A stretch of 63,092 bases of DNA from an uncultured Lachnospiraceae bacterium. GTDB lineage: Bacteria > Bacillota > Clostridia > Lachnospirales > Lachnospiraceae. A program made the position numbers and the translations under genes. The notes beneath the pieces are model-generated. The model saw only the letters and a list, made by a program, of their open reading frames with translations. It searched no databases and was not told where the DNA came from. Position 1 is the first letter of the stretch; every line of letters starts with the position of its first letter. Shown piece by piece: positions 51,797 through 60,473 of this stretch. Location: contig CANQVT010000008.1 in assembly GCA_947627365.1 (NCBI GenBank), positions 1 through 63,092 of the forward strand, read 5' to 3'.

Positions 51797-53329
51797 TTGG
51801 CAGACAATATTCTGGTAATGGAACACATTACGAAAGAGTTCCCCGGTGTCAAGGCCCTGGACAATGTCAACCTGGAGGTTCAAAGAGGCGAGATCCACGC
51901 GCTGATCGGAGAGAACGGCGCAGGGAAGTCCACCCTGATGAACGTCCTGAGCGGCCAGTATCCTTACGGAAGCTATACCGGCACAGTTACCTATGAAGGA
52001 AAAGAGTGTCACTTCAAAAAACTGAGCGACAGCGAGGCGGAGGGAATCGTCATCATCCATCAGGAGCTTGCGTTGATCCCGCTGCTCTCCATCGGGGAAA
52101 ATATGTTCCTCGGAAATGAGATCAAGAATAGTCTCGGCTACATCGACTGGGACAAGACATACAGTGAAGCCGAAAAACATATGGCGCAGGTCGGCCTGCA
52201 CGAATCCGCGCAGACGCTGATCAAGGATATCGGCACTGGCAAGCAGCAGCTTGTAGAGATCGCGAAGGCGTTTTCAAAGAAGGTGAAGCTGCTGATCCTT
52301 GATGAGCCGACATCATCCTTAAACGACGAAGACGCGAAAATGCTGTTGGACCTTCTGATGGAGTTCAAGAAGAACGGTCTGACATCCATTATCATTACAC
52401 ATAAATTGAACGAGATCATCTACTGCGCGGACCGCGTGACGATCCTGCGCGACGGCAGCACGATCGAAACGCTGACGAAGGGCGTGGATGATCTGAGCGA
52501 GGACCGTATCATCAAAGGCATGGTCGGCCGTTCTATGGACGACCGTTATCCAAGCCGCGAGCACAGGATATCCGACGAGGTTCTGCTGGAGGCGAAGGAC
52601 TGGACCGTCCATCATCCGATCTATACGGAGAAGATCGTGGACGATCATATCTCCTTCAAGGTACATAAGGGAGAAGTGGTCGGATTCTCCGGACTGCAGG
52701 GTGCGGGGCGGACGGAGCTCGCGATGTCCGTGTTCGGCAAGAGCTACGGAACAGGGATTTCCGGAGAACTGTATATCAGGGGGCAGAAGGTGGATCTGAA
52801 GGATCCGCGCGCGGCGATCCAGCACGGACTCGCCTACGTAACGGAAGACCGGAAGACCAACGGCCTGATCCTGGACAAATCGATTCGCTTCAATACGACG
52901 CTGGCCCGTATCAATAAGGTCTGCAAAAACGGGATCATCGACGTCGACAAGGAAGTACATGAGGCGGAGCTGATCACAAAGGAGATGGGCACGAAGACGC
53001 CGAGCAATGAACAGCAGATCGGCAATCTTTCCGGCGGCAACCAGCAGAAGGCGCTGCTCGGTAAGTGGATGTTCGCGGAGCCGGACATCCTGATCCTCGA
53101 TGAGCCGACGCGCGGTATCGACGTGGGCGCGAAGTATGACATCTACTGCCTGATCAATGAGATGGTGTCGAATGGAAAGGCGGTCATCATGATCTCCTCC
53201 GAGATGCCCGAGCTGCTCGGCATGTGCGACCGCATTTACGTCATGAGCGAGGGCAGATTGGCTGGAGAGCTCGACGCGAAGGAAGCAACGCAGGAGAAGA
53301 TCATGGGTATGATTATGCAGAATGTCTGA
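51797..53329 (+). CDS. Sugar ABC transporter ATPase (MglA/XylG type, two ABC domains)
   Basis: This 510-residue ATPase has two tandem ABC modules. The first has GENGAGKST and LILDEPTSSLND; the second lacks a standard Walker A (LQGAGRTEL) but has LSGGNQQKALLGKWM and LILDEPTRGID, as is normal for this family. It energises import of the sugar bound by the upstream protein. The best start is TTG 51797, 8 nt after GAGAGGGGG; an earlier in-frame start lies within the terminator hairpin. Confidence 0.93.
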   Translation: MADNILVMEHITKEFPGVKALDNVNLEVQRGEIHALIGENGAGKSTLMNVLSGQYPYGSYTGTVTYEGKECHFKKLSDSEAEGIVIIHQELALIPLLSIGENMFLGNEIKNSLGYIDWDKTYSEAEKHMAQVGLHESAQTLIKDIGTGKQQLVEIAKAFSKKVKLLILDEPTSSLNDEDAKMLLDLLMEFKKNGLTSIIITHKLNEIIYCADRVTILRDGSTIETLTKGVDDLSEDRIIKGMVGRSMDDRYPSREHRISDEVLLEAKDWTVHHPIYTEKIVDDHISFKVHKGEVVGFSGLQGAGRTELAMSVFGKSYGTGISGELYIRGQKVDLKDPRAAIQHGLAYVTEDRKTNGLILDKSIRFNTTLARINKVCKNGIIDVDKEVHEAELITKEMGTKTPSNEQQIGNLSGGNQQKALLGKWMFAEPDILILDEPTRGIDVGAKYDIYCLINEMVSNGKAVIMISSEMPELLGMCDRIYVMSEGRLAGELDAKEATQEKIMGMIMQNV

Positions 53330-53374
53330 CGACACGGATGGCGACTGACACAATGAGAAAGGAGAAACAATGAA

Positions 53375-54532
53375 ATGAATGGAAAGGTGAAAGATTTCCT
53401 TACAAAATATACGATGGTTCTCGCTTTGATCGTCGTATTTGCTCTGTTTAGCTTTTTGACTGACGGCAGACTGCTGTTCGCGCAGAACATGTCCAACCTT
53501 CTCCTGCAGAACGGTTACGTGCTTGTGCTTGCCTGCGGTATGCTGCTGTGTATCCTGACGGGCGGTAACATCGACCTGTCCGTAGGTTCTGTCAACTGCC
53601 TGGTCGGCGGCGTCGCGGCGGTGCTGATCAGCAACATGGGGTTCAACCCGTTCCTGACTATCCTGCTCTGCCTGCTGATCGGTGTTGCGGTAGGCGTATG
53701 GCAGGGTTACTGGATCGGCTATGTGCGCATCCCGCCGTTCATCACGACGCTGGCCGGCATGTTTATCTTCCGCGGATTTGGACGTCTGGTGCTGGACAAC
53801 AAGACGGTAGCGATCCAGAACAAATCGTTCCTGAACGTATTTACGTCCTATGTGAAGATTCCGGGGCTGGACGACGCGGTCAGGTACTCGGCGATCATCG
53901 TAGGCGTTGTGGCGGCGATCTACGTCGTATTCTCCACGATCAATTCCAGAAGAAATAAGGCAAAGAAGGGCTACCGTCAAAACAGCGCGGTCGGTGACTT
54001 TGGCAAGGCGATCATCATCGCGGCGGTCATTCTCTGGTACTGCTATCTGCTGAGCCAGTACAAGGGCATTCCGGTCATGATGATCTGGGTGGTTGCGATC
54101 TGCCTGATCTATAATTTCATCACATCCAAGACCGCGTTCGGCCGTTACTTCTATGCGATCGGCGGCAACGAGAAGGCGACGAAGCTTTCCGGTATCGATA
54201 CGAACAAGATCTACTTTATCGCGTACGCGAATATGGGACTCCTCGCCGGCCTGGCGGGACTGCTCTGCGCAGCGCGTGTTGGTTCTGTGAACGGTAACAC
54301 CGGCACATCTTTCGAGATGGACGCAATCGGTTCCTGCTTTATCGGCGGCGCTTCCGCGTACGGCGGAGTCGGTACCGTCGGCGGCGTGGTGATCGGCGCT
54401 CTGCTGCTTGGCGTTATCAACATGGGCATGTCCATCATGGGTATCGGCGACTCCTGGCAGTATGTTGTCAAGGGCGCGGTGCTTCTGGTGGCCGTCGTGT
54501 TTGACGTGGTTTCCAACCGCAAGACGAATTAA
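53375..54532 (+). CDS. Sugar ABC transporter permease (XylH/MglC-like)
   Basis: This 385-residue membrane protein has about ten hydrophobic helices and the BPD_transp_2 pattern (GGNIDLSVGSV, YWIGYVRIPPFITTLAGMF split by helices, YAIGGNEKATKLSGID, GVGTVGGVVIGALLLG). It forms the transport channel of the xylose/multi-sugar ABC system. A two-codon open frame ATG-AAA-TGA (53370-53378) overlaps its ATG at 53375 and has the better spacing to GGAG. A terminator follows. Confidence 0.93.
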   Translation: MNGKVKDFLTKYTMVLALIVVFALFSFLTDGRLLFAQNMSNLLLQNGYVLVLACGMLLCILTGGNIDLSVGSVNCLVGGVAAVLISNMGFNPFLTILLCLLIGVAVGVWQGYWIGYVRIPPFITTLAGMFIFRGFGRLVLDNKTVAIQNKSFLNVFTSYVKIPGLDDAVRYSAIIVGVVAAIYVVFSTINSRRNKAKKGYRQNSAVGDFGKAIIIAAVILWYCYLLSQYKGIPVMMIWVVAICLIYNFITSKTAFGRYFYAIGGNEKATKLSGIDTNKIYFIAYANMGLLAGLAGLLCAARVGSVNGNTGTSFEMDAIGSCFIGGASAYGGVGTVGGVVIGALLLGVINMGMSIMGIGDSWQYVVKGAVLLVAVVFDVVSNRKTN

Positions 54533-54581
54533 AGAAGGCTTCTGCTGCGGCAGATGGCCGGAACATATTGTTAAAACAAAC

Positions 54582-54619
54582 GGGGCGCTGCAAAATTAAT
54601 GTTTTCGGCGCCCTTTTTT
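54582..54619 (+). terminator. Terminator after the sugar ABC transporter
   Basis: GGGCGCTG (54583-54590) plus AAAA pairs with TTTTCGGCGCCC (54602-54613) with one bulge, followed by six T. Confidence 0.85.
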
Positions 54620-54725
54620 GTGGTATATTAGATTATAAAATAATGTAGCAGAAGAAATATAAAAAAGAATACTGATCCGGGGACGGGATTCTCATAAGAC
54701 TAGACAAAAGGATTCACAGACTGCC

Positions 54726-55727
54726 ATGAAAAAACCGACGATGACGATATTTTTTATACTGGCCGGGTGCGCGCTGCTTCTTTCCGGAATCTGGATCTAT
54801 TTCCAGAAGATGATGGAGCGCGTGGATCTCGCTGAGCTTCGCAACAGCAGGGCATATGAGCGGCATTACGTGCTGATCGCGGACGACGGGAATTCCATGC
54901 TCTGGGATTCGATCTACGAGAGCGCGGTGCAGGAGGCCGCCGCGACGGACGCCTGTCTGGAGCTGGTACAGCCGGACGACAATCCGGAGTATACGCAGGA
55001 GGACTGCCTGCGGATCGCGATCGCGTCAAAGGTGGACGGGATCATTTTGCGGCCGGATGGAAGCAGGGAAATGCAGGAGCTGATCGCGGAGGCCGCAGAT
55101 GCCGGGATCCCGGTCGTCATGGTGCTCGAGGATGATTCGTCCAGCCGGAGGATCAGCTTTGTGGGGTTGAATAGTTATCAGATGGGCGACGCATACACGG
55201 AGCAGGTGCTGGGGCTCCTGAAGCCGGGGCGGACGGAGATCATGATTCTCGCGGACTCAGAGGGCGGAGATGTGGATACCGGGCTGGTGAGCTCGTATAT
55301 GGCCCGGACTGTGGAGCAGAGAAAAGCGCAGGATCAGACGGTGGATATCTCGGTTCAGAGCGTGGACAGCTCTTCGGATTTCAACGCGGAGGAGGTGGTC
55401 CGCGATATCTTCATGGATGAAGAGGGGCTGCCGGATGTTTTGATCTGTATGGATGAGGTCATCACGGAGTGCGCGTATCAGGCGCTGGTCGATTACAATG
55501 AGGTGGGAAATGTGGATATCATCGGATTTTATTATTCGGACACGATCCTGGACGCGGTAGCGCGCGGGACCGTGCCCGCAACGATCGCCCTCGATATGGC
55601 GGAGATCGGGAGATACAGCGTGGACGCGCTGGACGAATATCTCTCCCTCGGCCACGCGAGCAGCTATTACAGTGTAGATCTGAACGTGATCACGCGGGAG
55701 AACGCGGCCGCATTCGCGGAGGGATGA
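54726..55727 (+). CDS. Membrane-anchored sugar-binding sensor (XylFII-like)
   Basis: This 333-residue protein has one N-terminal membrane helix (residues 5-27) without a lipobox, then a type I periplasmic binding fold. It contains DGIILRPDG, AGIPVVMVLEDD, FVGLNSYQMG and LPDVLICMDE. It is followed by a LytS-type kinase and YesN-type regulator, which matches XylFII-LytS-YesN three-component sensing described for xylose in clostridia. It probably binds the sugar outside and signals to the kinase rather than transporting. No strong ribosome site is visible before the ATG. Confidence 0.82.
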   Translation: MKKPTMTIFFILAGCALLLSGIWIYFQKMMERVDLAELRNSRAYERHYVLIADDGNSMLWDSIYESAVQEAAATDACLELVQPDDNPEYTQEDCLRIAIASKVDGIILRPDGSREMQELIAEAADAGIPVVMVLEDDSSSRRISFVGLNSYQMGDAYTEQVLGLLKPGRTEIMILADSEGGDVDTGLVSSYMARTVEQRKAQDQTVDISVQSVDSSSDFNAEEVVRDIFMDEEGLPDVLICMDEVITECAYQALVDYNEVGNVDIIGFYYSDTILDAVARGTVPATIALDMAEIGRYSVDALDEYLSLGHASSYYSVDLNVITRENAAAFAEG

Positions 55728-55840
55728 TTTCTGCAGCGACGGCTTTGCGGCACGTCCGGCCGGCTGAAACGGACGATGAGAGGGTATGGCTGGCGCAGCC
55801 GCCTGGCGAAAGCACGGGACAGAAGAAAGAGGGAGGACAA

Positions 55841-57391
55841 ATGAGCGGGAAAAACCGGTTTCCGGGCGTCAATTCCATGCAGACGAAGCTGAGTGCGGTG
55901 ATGTTTCTTGTACTCCTTTTTGTTGTGGGAATGAATCTCTTTATCTTCGGACAGATCCATTCGGCCGTCGCGCGGATCGACGCGGTGTTTTCGAGCAACG
56001 TGACGATCAATGAGCTGTCCGATATGCTGGATCAGGTGCAGGGTACTGTGTACGAGTACCTGAGTACGAAGAGCAGTCAGGCATTGGAAGATTATTACCG
56101 TTATGAGCAGGACTATCGGGAGCGGCTGGAGGATCTGAACGATAAAAATATTGACAGCGAGATCAAAATCCTTGAAAAGAATATCCGTAGCATGTCGGAG
56201 AGCTATCTGGAGCAGACCGATCTCACCGTGCAGGCAAAGCGAGGGCGGAACGTCGAGCGGTACAAGGAGTATTACGAGGAGGAGAGCCAGACTTATCAGT
56301 ATATCAATTCTTATATTTACCGGCTGAACAACCTTCGGTTCCGCCGCAATTCCGAGAATTACCAGCTGCTTCTGTCCTCGATGGATGTGTTGGAGCAGGT
56401 GAGCCTTTTCATCATCATGATCGTGTTTGTCGTGGGAAGCGCGGTCGCTGTGATCCTGATCCGGGACATGATCCGACCGCTGCTGGCGTTGTCCACGGCC
56501 TCGTCTGAGGTGGCGCAGGGAAGCCTGGATATTCCGGAGCTTCCGGTGGTGTCCGAGGACGAGATCGGAGTCGTGACGCGAAGCTTCAACCAGATGGTGG
56601 TCAGTATCCGTGAGAATATCGACAAGCTGAGGGACAGCATGGAAAAAGAAGCGCAGATGAAATCGCGCGAGCTTTCGATGGAGGCGCATCTGAAGGAGGC
56701 TCAGCTCCGATTTCTGCAGGCGCAGATCAACCCGCATTTTCTGTTTAACTCCCTGAACGCGGGGGCGCAGCTTGCGATGATGGAGGACGCGGACAAGACC
56801 GGGATGTTCCTTGAGAAGATGGCGGATTTTTTCCGCTACAATGTGCGCAAGATGGGAAGCGACGCCACGCTCCGCGAGGAGATCGAGGCGGTGGACAATT
56901 ACATTTATATTCTGAACGTCCGATTCGCGGGGGACATTACATACACGAAGGATGTAGATGAGGGGATCGACGATATCCCGATTCCGAGCATGATCCTGCA
57001 GCCAATCGTGGAGAACGCGGTGCAGCATGGGATCCACGACTGCATGGAGGAAGGCTGCATTCATCTCTCGGTACACCGGGAGGGGGATGAGCTGCGGATT
57101 ACGGTCAGCGACAATGGAAAGGGAATGTCGCAGGAGATGATACAGGCAGTGATGGAAGGCAGAGCCGGCGGCGGGGAGGAAAACCCGCATTCAACCGGGA
57201 TCGCGGTGGTCAACGTGCTTTCCAGACTCAGGCTTTATTACAACCGTGAGAATCTGCTGCAGATCGAGAGCGGGGGCGAGGGAAAGGGCACGCAGGTGCA
57301 TATTACATTGCCGCTTGAGGAGACGGAAAAGGCACGGCAGGACGGAAAGGCGGTCTCCAGGATCCTGGATGAACCGTTTGGGGAACAATAG
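55841..57391 (+). CDS. Sensor histidine kinase, LytS/YesM family
   Basis: This 516-residue kinase has two membrane helices (about residues 18-40 and 185-208) and an extracellular helical region between them. A HAMP linker (about 208-265) and the His_kinase domain with His299 in INPHFLFNSL follow. An ATPase domain carries VENAVQHGI and SDNGKGM. GGGAGG lies just before ATG 55841; an earlier frame from 55724 overlaps the upstream gene and is unlikely. It is the partner of the following response regulator and probably of the membrane-anchored binding protein. Confidence 0.9.
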   Translation: MSGKNRFPGVNSMQTKLSAVMFLVLLFVVGMNLFIFGQIHSAVARIDAVFSSNVTINELSDMLDQVQGTVYEYLSTKSSQALEDYYRYEQDYRERLEDLNDKNIDSEIKILEKNIRSMSESYLEQTDLTVQAKRGRNVERYKEYYEEESQTYQYINSYIYRLNNLRFRRNSENYQLLLSSMDVLEQVSLFIIMIVFVVGSAVAVILIRDMIRPLLALSTASSEVAQGSLDIPELPVVSEDEIGVVTRSFNQMVVSIRENIDKLRDSMEKEAQMKSRELSMEAHLKEAQLRFLQAQINPHFLFNSLNAGAQLAMMEDADKTGMFLEKMADFFRYNVRKMGSDATLREEIEAVDNYIYILNVRFAGDITYTKDVDEGIDDIPIPSMILQPIVENAVQHGIHDCMEEGCIHLSVHREGDELRITVSDNGKGMSQEMIQAVMEGRAGGGEENPHSTGIAVVNVLSRLRLYYNRENLLQIESGGEGKGTQVHITLPLEETEKARQDGKAVSRILDEPFGEQ

Positions 57392-57408
57392 TCGAGGAGG
57401 AAGAAAAG

Positions 57409-59004
57409 ATGTATCGGTTTTTGATTGCGGATGACGAGGGGATCATGCTGGAATCCCTGAAAAGCCAGATCATTGGACGCTTCGGCGACCGCTGTGAGGT
57501 CGAGATCGCGAAGACGGGCCGCGCGGTGATCGAAGTCGCGGCGGCTTTTCATCCGGACGTCGTGTTCATGGATATCCACATGCCGGGGATCAACGGTATC
57601 CAGGCCATGCGGGAGATCCGCAAGTTCAACGCGTTCGCGCTTTTCTATATCATTTCTGCCTACGACAAGTTTGATTACGCTAAGGAAGCGATCGACCTGG
57701 GCGTGGAGAAGTATCTGACGAAGCCGGTCAGCCGTGCCACGATGATCGCGGTGGCGGAGGAAGCGGCGCAGAAGGTAGACCAGAAGCGCAGGCAGCGCAG
57801 TGATCTTCTGCGGATTCAGGAGAAGCTGGAGACGGTTATTCCGGTGGTGGAAAACAGCTTTGTCAGCAGCATTTTGTTTCAGAATGAGATGCAGGACGGC
57901 GGGTACTACCGCCAGCTTCTCGACATTGAGGAAGATTACGGGTATGTGATGGTGTTCCAGTTCGGTGCGGATTATGACAACGGAAGGCTGGTGAGCCCTG
58001 TGGGGATGAACGTCCGGGCGCAGTCTTTTTATCCGGAGTTCCGGGAGATCGTGAAGGCGGCGTTCCCGTGTATCGTCGGCATGGTCATGTCGAACCGTAT
58101 CACGGTCGTCGTGCCGCACAGACAGTCTTCCGTGCCGTACGAGGAGCGTATCCAGGTGCTGGAGCGGACAAGGGAGCTGGTGAACCGTCTGGAGGAGCGG
58201 TTGGACGCGAGGTTTCGTATCGGCATCGGCAAGACGCATCCTATGCCGGAGATGGAGCGCTCGTACCGGGAGGCGATCCGGGCTCTGAACGGGAGCTTAA
58301 GCCGCGTCCTTCACATCGACGATCTGCAGCAGAACGGCATGTATGACGAGGCGTTTCCGGAGGACAACGAGAGCCGGATCTTTCATGCGATGGAGCAGGG
58401 CGATACGGACGGGGTCAGAGAGCAGTCGGAGCTCTTCTTTGACTGGATGGTGGAGCATTATCCGGAGGATCAGAACAATATCCGCCTGAAGGTTCTCGAA
58501 TACATTATCTGGGCTGAGCGGATCGCGTTTGAGTCCGGAGCTGTCAATTACGGATTCAGCTACCGCAGGAATTATCTGGATACGGCGCTTTCCTTTTCGG
58601 GATACGAGGAGCTGCGGGAGTGGTTTCTCGAGAAGATGACCGATATCTGCCGTACGATCCGCGACCAGAAGGAGGAGCAGTCGGATTCCGCCGTGAAGCG
58701 GGCCAAGACCTATATTCAGGAACACTACAGCAATGATATTTCTCTGGACGAGGTTTCCCGCGAGGTCAATATCAGCCCCTATTATTTCAGCAAGCTCTTC
58801 AAGGAGGAGGCCGGGGAGAACTTTATCGAGTATCTGACGAATGTGCGCATCGGGAAGGCAAAGGAGATGCTGGAGAACCCTGCCCTGAGCATCAAGGAGG
58901 TCAGCATATTGAGCGGGTACGCGGATCCGAACTACTTCAGCCGGATATTCAAGAAGCAGACGGACATGACGCCGAGTGAGTACAAAGCGAGGTATGGAAG
59001 ATGA
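57409..59004 (+). CDS. AraC-family response regulator (YesN type)
   Basis: This 531-residue regulator has a receiver domain with phospho-acceptor Asp55 (VVFMDIHMPG), followed by a central region of about 260 residues. A C-terminal double helix-turn-helix of AraC type contains DISLDEVSREVNISPYYFS, IGKAKEML and GYADPNYFSRIFKK. It likely activates the sugar transporter and catabolic genes in this locus when the sugar is present. CGAGGAGGAAG precedes the ATG. It overlaps the following lipoprotein gene by ATGA. Confidence 0.92.
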   Translation: MYRFLIADDEGIMLESLKSQIIGRFGDRCEVEIAKTGRAVIEVAAAFHPDVVFMDIHMPGINGIQAMREIRKFNAFALFYIISAYDKFDYAKEAIDLGVEKYLTKPVSRATMIAVAEEAAQKVDQKRRQRSDLLRIQEKLETVIPVVENSFVSSILFQNEMQDGGYYRQLLDIEEDYGYVMVFQFGADYDNGRLVSPVGMNVRAQSFYPEFREIVKAAFPCIVGMVMSNRITVVVPHRQSSVPYEERIQVLERTRELVNRLEERLDARFRIGIGKTHPMPEMERSYREAIRALNGSLSRVLHIDDLQQNGMYDEAFPEDNESRIFHAMEQGDTDGVREQSELFFDWMVEHYPEDQNNIRLKVLEYIIWAERIAFESGAVNYGFSYRRNYLDTALSFSGYEELREWFLEKMTDICRTIRDQKEEQSDSAVKRAKTYIQEHYSNDISLDEVSREVNISPYYFSKLFKEEAGENFIEYLTNVRIGKAKEMLENPALSIKEVSILSGYADPNYFSRIFKKQTDMTPSEYKARYGR

Positions 59005-60152
59005 AAGATGAAAGAGAGACCTCCGGGCGAAGATCAAAGCGACGCCTCCGGTTCCCGGCGGCGCTCGTAATATTGCTGGCACTGTGTCTGACCGTCGGCT
59101 GCGGCCGCAAGATGCAGGAGCGACAGAGCGAGAACACGGACAAGAAGGAAAAGGTGCAGATCGGGCTGAGTTTTGACTCCTTTGTCATCGAGCGTTGGCT
59201 GCGGGATCGTGATATGTTTGTGTCCACGGCCCAGAGTCTGGGCGCTGAAGTGAACGTGCAGGTAGCGAATGGGGACGCGCAGGAGCAGATCTCGCAGATA
59301 CGTTACTTTATTCAGAAGGACATGGACGTCATCGTCGTGATTGCGGTAGACGGCGAGGCGCTCTCGGAGGCGATTCAGGATGCCAGAAAACAGGGAATTC
59401 GCGTGATCTGTTACGACAGGCTCGTGATGAACGCGGACACGGATCTCTACATCTCGTTCGACAACGAAATGGTCGGAACGCTGATGGCGCGCGCGATGAC
59501 GGAGGCTCTGCCGGACGGGGGCGATGTTTTCGCGATCTATGGCTCGCCGACCGATCACAACGTGTCGCTGGTCCAGAAGGGCTTTCTTGAAGGGATTGAG
59601 GGAAGCGGACTGAACGTCGTCTATTCGGCGTACTGTGACAACTGGCTGGCGGAGCTGGCGTTCGACGCGGTGGAGGAAGGCCTGGCCGAAACACAGGATG
59701 ATGAGATCGTCGGCGTCATGTGCGGCAACGACGATCTGGCGAGTCAGGCGTTTCGCGCGCTCGCGGAGAACCGTCTCGCCGGAAAGGTCGTACTGGTCGG
59801 GCAGGACGCGGAGCTGTCAGCCTGTCAGAGAATCGTCGAGGGAACGCAGTACATGACGGTCTACAAGCCGGTGGAGACGCTCGCGATGCGGGCGGCCGAG
59901 TTCGCCTGTGTTTTCGGCTATGACAAGATGCTCGGGGAGGGCAGGATTGCGCAGGGGGATCTGCCGGAAGAAATCGCAGATATCCGCAAGGGACTGGAAG
60001 GGCTCGGCACGATCGACGACGGGGCGAATGACGTGCCATATTACAGCATCGATCCCGTGGCAGTCACATTGGATAATATCGATCAGGAGATTATCGCGAG
60101 CGGTTTCCACACGGAAGAAGAGGTGTATTTGAATGTGGAACGCGCGGAATAG
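59001..60152 (+). CDS. Second sugar-binding lipoprotein (XylF-like)
   Basis: This 383-residue binding protein has a basic N-terminus, a signal helix and lipobox LTVGC (cysteine near residue 34). It is a paralogue of the 50594 protein: FVIERWLRD, IAVDGEAL, CYDRLVM and YISFDNEMVG align with that protein's motifs. It is translationally coupled to the response regulator (ATGA overlap). It may feed the ABC transporter as an alternative, lipid-anchored receptor or take part in sensing. It is followed by a terminator. Confidence 0.9.
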   Translation: MKDERETSGRRSKRRLRFPAALVILLALCLTVGCGRKMQERQSENTDKKEKVQIGLSFDSFVIERWLRDRDMFVSTAQSLGAEVNVQVANGDAQEQISQIRYFIQKDMDVIVVIAVDGEALSEAIQDARKQGIRVICYDRLVMNADTDLYISFDNEMVGTLMARAMTEALPDGGDVFAIYGSPTDHNVSLVQKGFLEGIEGSGLNVVYSAYCDNWLAELAFDAVEEGLAETQDDEIVGVMCGNDDLASQAFRALAENRLAGKVVLVGQDAELSACQRIVEGTQYMTVYKPVETLAMRAAEFACVFGYDKMLGEGRIAQGDLPEEIADIRKGLEGLGTIDDGANDVPYYSIDPVAVTLDNIDQEIIASGFHTEEEVYLNVERAE

Positions 60153-60473
60153 CAGTTTCCTTCTGTCTGTCTGTATGCAGAATGAATAACAGACCTGCGT
60201 TTTCGGGAATAATTTTGTAAAAAATATGGAAAACGGTTTCTGCCGGATAAAATCTGCTTGATTTTTGCGGGCGGATAGAGTATTTTAATAGCAGGTGACA
60301 AGGGCGTTCCACATAATGTTGTGTTGGAATGCCCTTTTTACCGTATAAAAGCCTGTCTCCATACAGGAGCAGATGGCAAGTTTACGGTGCGGGATTGACT
60401 TCAGGGTTTGCCGGAATGAGCAATTCGTAGGCTTTTATACGAGCACAGAAAGAAAGGAAAAGAGGAGATAGGT
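60153..60473 (+). other. Intergenic leader before glnN: promoter, terminator and long inverted repeat
   Basis: No gene is visible in these 321 bases. TTGATT (60258-60263), a 17-bp spacer and TATTTT (60281-60286) form a candidate promoter. An 11-bp hairpin AGGGCGTTCCA (60301-60311) with TGGAATGCCCT (60325-60335) and five T follows at once. A perfect 13-bp inverted repeat CGTATAAAAGCCT (60342-60354) and AGGCTTTTATACG (60429-60441) encloses 74 nt that contain CCTGT/ACAGG (60352-60368). Confidence 0.6.
60301..60339 (+). terminator. Terminator (of the sensor operon, or a glnN leader attenuator)
   Basis: The stem AGGGCGTTCCA / TGGAATGCCCT has one wobble and ends in TTTTT. It lies only about 15 nt after a possible promoter, so it may be either a normal operon end or a leader terminator. 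Confidence 0.8.
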
